DNA from: a bacterium
GTDB lineage: Bacteria; Patescibacteriota; Patescibacteriia; UBA1558; GWA2-36-10
NCBI GenBank assembly: GCA_030690875.1
Contig: JAUYFP010000050.1
Span: 1 to 6,343, forward strand
Length of the DNA stretch: 6,343 nt
Direction of reading: 5' to 3'
Translations under genes and position numbers: made by a program
The notes under the pieces: generated by a model
Told to the model about the DNA's origin: nothing
What the model saw: only the letters and a program-made list of their open reading frames with translations
Databases searched by the model: none
In this document: positions 5,380 to 6,343 of the stretch, piece after piece
Numbering within the stretch: the first letter of the stretch is position 1
Layout: each line of letters opens with the position of its first letter

Positions 5380-5485
5380 ATACCCCCTCTTTTTCTCCCC
5401 CTAAATTAGGGGGAGATGTCCCGATCTCTCGGCCCTGAGCTCGAGGCCGAAGGGGCAAGGTTGAAGGACAGAGGGGGTATTTTTT
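5378..5485 (+). terminator. Palindromic repeat copy B acting as rpmB terminator
   Basis: The outer arms AAATACCCCCTCT (5378-5390) and AGAGGGGGTATTT (5470-5482) are perfectly complementary over 13 bp and end in a run of six T residues (5480-5485). Nested inside are a perfect 11-bp hairpin (5394-5404 with 5406-5416) and TCGGCC (5429-5434) with GGCCGA (5445-5450). The element starts within the rpmB stop codon. It shares its outer arm, first hairpin and the AAGGACAGA..GG.GTATT tail with copy A at 631-714, but the third hairpin is unrelated in sequence. Confidence 0.85.
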
Positions 5486-5491
5486 ATTTCT

Positions 5492-5513
5492 AAAAATCGA
5501 CCTTCGAGGTCGA
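5492..5513 (-). terminator. Second terminator behind the structured RNA
   Basis: A perfect 7-bp stem, TCGACCT (5497-5503) with AGGTCGA (5507-5513), closes a TCG loop. On the - strand it is followed by five T residues (5496-5492), so it would catch readthrough from the structured RNA gene at 5518-5752. On the + strand it is followed by A residues and would not terminate. Confidence 0.65.
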
Positions 5514-5517
5514 AAAA

Positions 5518-5752
5518 AACAAAAAGGCGTTTGTATAGTTACGAAAACTTATAAAACACCTTCTTGCTAGCCATGTCTAAGCATTTAGTTTTCGCTTACT
5601 GATTATGACTACGTAGCCCTTTTGATTCCCAAAAATGTTGACCCCTTTCTAATAGGGTGGCGCTCGCAATCCGAAAGCCACAGCTACGGATAATATAGAG
5701 CTCCAAAACAATAGTGTTGTAGAGTCACATATTGTCTGGAAAATGGACTACA
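5518..5752 (-). ncRNA. Candidate structured RNA of about 235 nt, family unknown
   Basis: The transcript is bounded by a promoter (5758-5786) and a terminator (5521-5562). Helices seen on the - strand are GUAGUCC with GGGCUAC (5751-5745 and 5619-5613, long range), CAAUA-GUG with CACUAUUG (5734-5726 and 5716-5709), GGAGCUC with GAGCGCC (5704-5698 and 5665-5659, one mismatch) enclosing AUCCG with CGGAU (5691-5687 and 5673-5669), ACCCU with GGGGU (5658-5654 and 5645-5641), and UAAGC with GCUUA (5598-5594 and 5582-5578). The first and fourth helices use a G-U pair that would be a C-A clash on the + strand, supporting this orientation. I see no tmRNA acceptor or tag, no RNase P core and no SRP loop motif. 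A divergent 6S-like or novel regulatory RNA remains possible. There is no convincing ORF. Confidence 0.65.
5521..5562 (-). terminator. Terminator hairpin of the structured RNA
   Basis: On the - strand AAGGUGUUU and AAACGCCUU pair with one central mismatch, and an inner stem, AUAAGUU with AACUAU, is topped by a UUCG-containing loop. Five U residues follow (5525-5521), then G and seven more (5519-5513). The long stem with a U-rich tail is a credible intrinsic terminator. Confidence 0.75.
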
Positions 5753-5757
5753 CATTC

Positions 5758-5786
5758 AATATAGCACTTTTAAAAAATACTGACAA
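5758..5786 (-). promoter_or_regulatory. Promoter of the structured RNA
   Basis: On the - strand, TTGTCA (5786-5781) and TATATT (5763-5758), each a 5-of-6 match, are exactly 17 bp apart with TGC before the -10 box. The start would be at about 5752. It lies immediately downstream of the ndk terminator, so the RNA is transcribed independently of ndk. Confidence 0.75.
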
Positions 5787-5818
5787 ATCAAAAACAAGTT
5801 GATAAAACCAGTCAAACA

Positions 5819-5844
5819 AAAAAGAGCTAAAACTAGCTCTTTTT
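5819..5844 (-). terminator. Terminator of ndk
   Basis: AAAAAGAGCTA (5819-5829) and TAGCTCTTTTT (5834-5844) form a perfect hairpin around AAAC, 4 nt after the ndk stop codon. On the - strand the stem runs into six T residues (5823-5818). The symmetric A/T flanks mean it could also work from the + strand. Confidence 0.85.
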
Positions 5845-5848
5845 AATT

Positions 5849-6343
5849 TTAATCTATAAATCGTTTATAATTAAATACTACTTTACGATCACCAAACCAA
5901 TGTTTAATCTCGTGCTCGGCTTCTTGAGGTGTTTCGGAAGCATGAATTAGATTCATTACTGCCCTCTTTTCACTATTGGCCACAGCTGGAGAGTCAGCAG
6001 AAAAATCACCACGGATAGTTCCCATATCAGCTGTGCTGGGAATAGTAGCGCCACATATTTTTCTAACCATATCCACCGCGTGTATGCCTTCTACTACCAT
6101 GCGCACCAATGGAGCTGAAGTCATGTATTCAACCAACCAAACGCGAACCATTTTGCCAATTTCATAATCTTTGTCAGTGCCCAAAGCTTTCAGAGGATTA
6201 ATACCATATTTCTCATAAGTGCCAAGTGTTTTCTGACCTAAGCGAGCAATCCACTCTTTACTCTTGGGATAATGTTCGTCAATTTGTTTTACAGTCGGCT
6301 GAAACATTTCCAAAGCCACTACTTTTAAATCCCTCTGTTCAAA
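5849..6343 (-). CDS. ndk: Nucleoside diphosphate kinase, 5' end cut by window edge
   Basis: Ndk transfers the gamma-phosphate of ATP to other (d)NDPs through a phosphohistidine, balancing nucleotide pools. The visible 164 residues run from FEQRDLKVVALEMF at the edge to the stop. About 25 N-terminal residues, including the usual IKPDG-type segment, lie outside the window, so an in-frame GTG at 6319 is an internal valine and not the start. Visible motifs are EHY, the EYMTSAPLV helix, GTIRGDF and the active-site NLIHASE; the catalytic His is encoded at 5942-5944. Between EHY and the EYMTS segment there are about 30 residues more than in the compact E. coli type enzyme, including LGTYEKYGINPLKALGTD. 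Apart from the edge truncation it looks intact. It ends with its own hairpin terminator. Confidence 0.96.
   Translation of the reverse strand, partial: FEQRDLKVVALEMFQPTVKQIDEHYPKSKEWIARLGQKTLGTYEKYGINPLKALGTDKDYEIGKMVRVWLVEYMTSAPLVRMVVEGIHAVDMVRKICGATIPSTADMGTIRGDFSADSPAVANSEKRAVMNLIHASETPQEAEHEIKHWFGDRKVVFNYKRFID

Noticed and set aside
5539..5574. 11-codon ORF (MASKKVFYKFS) on the - strand inside the structured RNA
   Set aside because: It has no ribosome binding site and its codons form the terminator hairpin. I also considered it as a tmRNA tag, but no tRNA-like ends are present.
5518..5752. Assignment of the structured RNA to tmRNA, RNase P RNA, SRP RNA or 6S RNA
   Set aside because: No GGUUCGA T-loop or CCA end, no GAGGAAAGUCC or ACAGAAA core, no GGAAGCAG-type SRP loop, and no single long rod with a central bubble joining both ends.
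1..6343. Reassigned TGA codon (as in Gracilibacteria or SR1)
   Set aside because: The long conserved proteins read through without in-frame TGA, so the standard bacterial code is sufficient.

Overview
The window looks like a piece of a compact, AT-leaning bacterial chromosome, most likely from the Candidate Phyla Radiation (Patescibacteria, Parcubacteria-like). This is inferred from protein character, not from an rRNA gene. S12 carries an extra segment after its N-terminal PAL motif, nucleoside diphosphate kinase carries a central insertion, L28 is the short four-cysteine form, several core genes have no visible Shine-Dalgarno sequence, and GC-rich palindromes sit between genes in an AT-rich background. 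The standard bacterial code fits: the six conserved proteins read through without in-frame TGA, and the complete genes stop at TAA or TAG.

Layout from left to right. Positions 1-621 form a self-contained unit on the + strand: a hairpin, a promoter with a perfect TTGACA, an unrecognised 135-residue protein with a strong ribosome binding site, a GC-rich hairpin and an intrinsic terminator. Positions 631-714 hold copy A of a three-hairpin palindromic repeat. Positions 733-3868 on the - strand are a str operon, rpsL-rpsG-fusA (S12, S7, EF-G); tuf does not follow. The rpsG-fusA gap holds a run of 7-base repeats.

Positions 3869-4472 are gene-poor but busy. Reading leftward there are a consensus promoter with an inverted repeat over its -35 box, a short RNA with an 8-codon ORF behind a strong ribosome binding site, a strong intrinsic terminator 4 nt after that ORF's stop codon, and then a separate promoter for rpsL. 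Upstream of these lie two head-to-tail 113-bp imperfect-palindrome repeats.

A site-2 type membrane metalloprotease gene (-) and rpmB (L28, +) diverge from an 88-bp intergenic region. Copy B of the palindromic repeat overlaps the rpmB stop codon and ends it with a T-tract. Between rpmB and ndk (-, cut by the right edge) lies what appears to be a roughly 235-nt structured RNA on the - strand. It has its own -35/-10 promoter, several helices and a hairpin plus T-tract terminator, and I could not assign it to a known RNA family.

The recognisable genes serve translation (S12, S7, L28, EF-G), nucleotide supply (Ndk) and membrane proteolysis. The most notable content is in the spacers: the unassigned RNA, the leader RNA with its tiny ORF before the str operon, and two palindromic repeat copies that both sit between convergent transcription units and look like bidirectional terminators.
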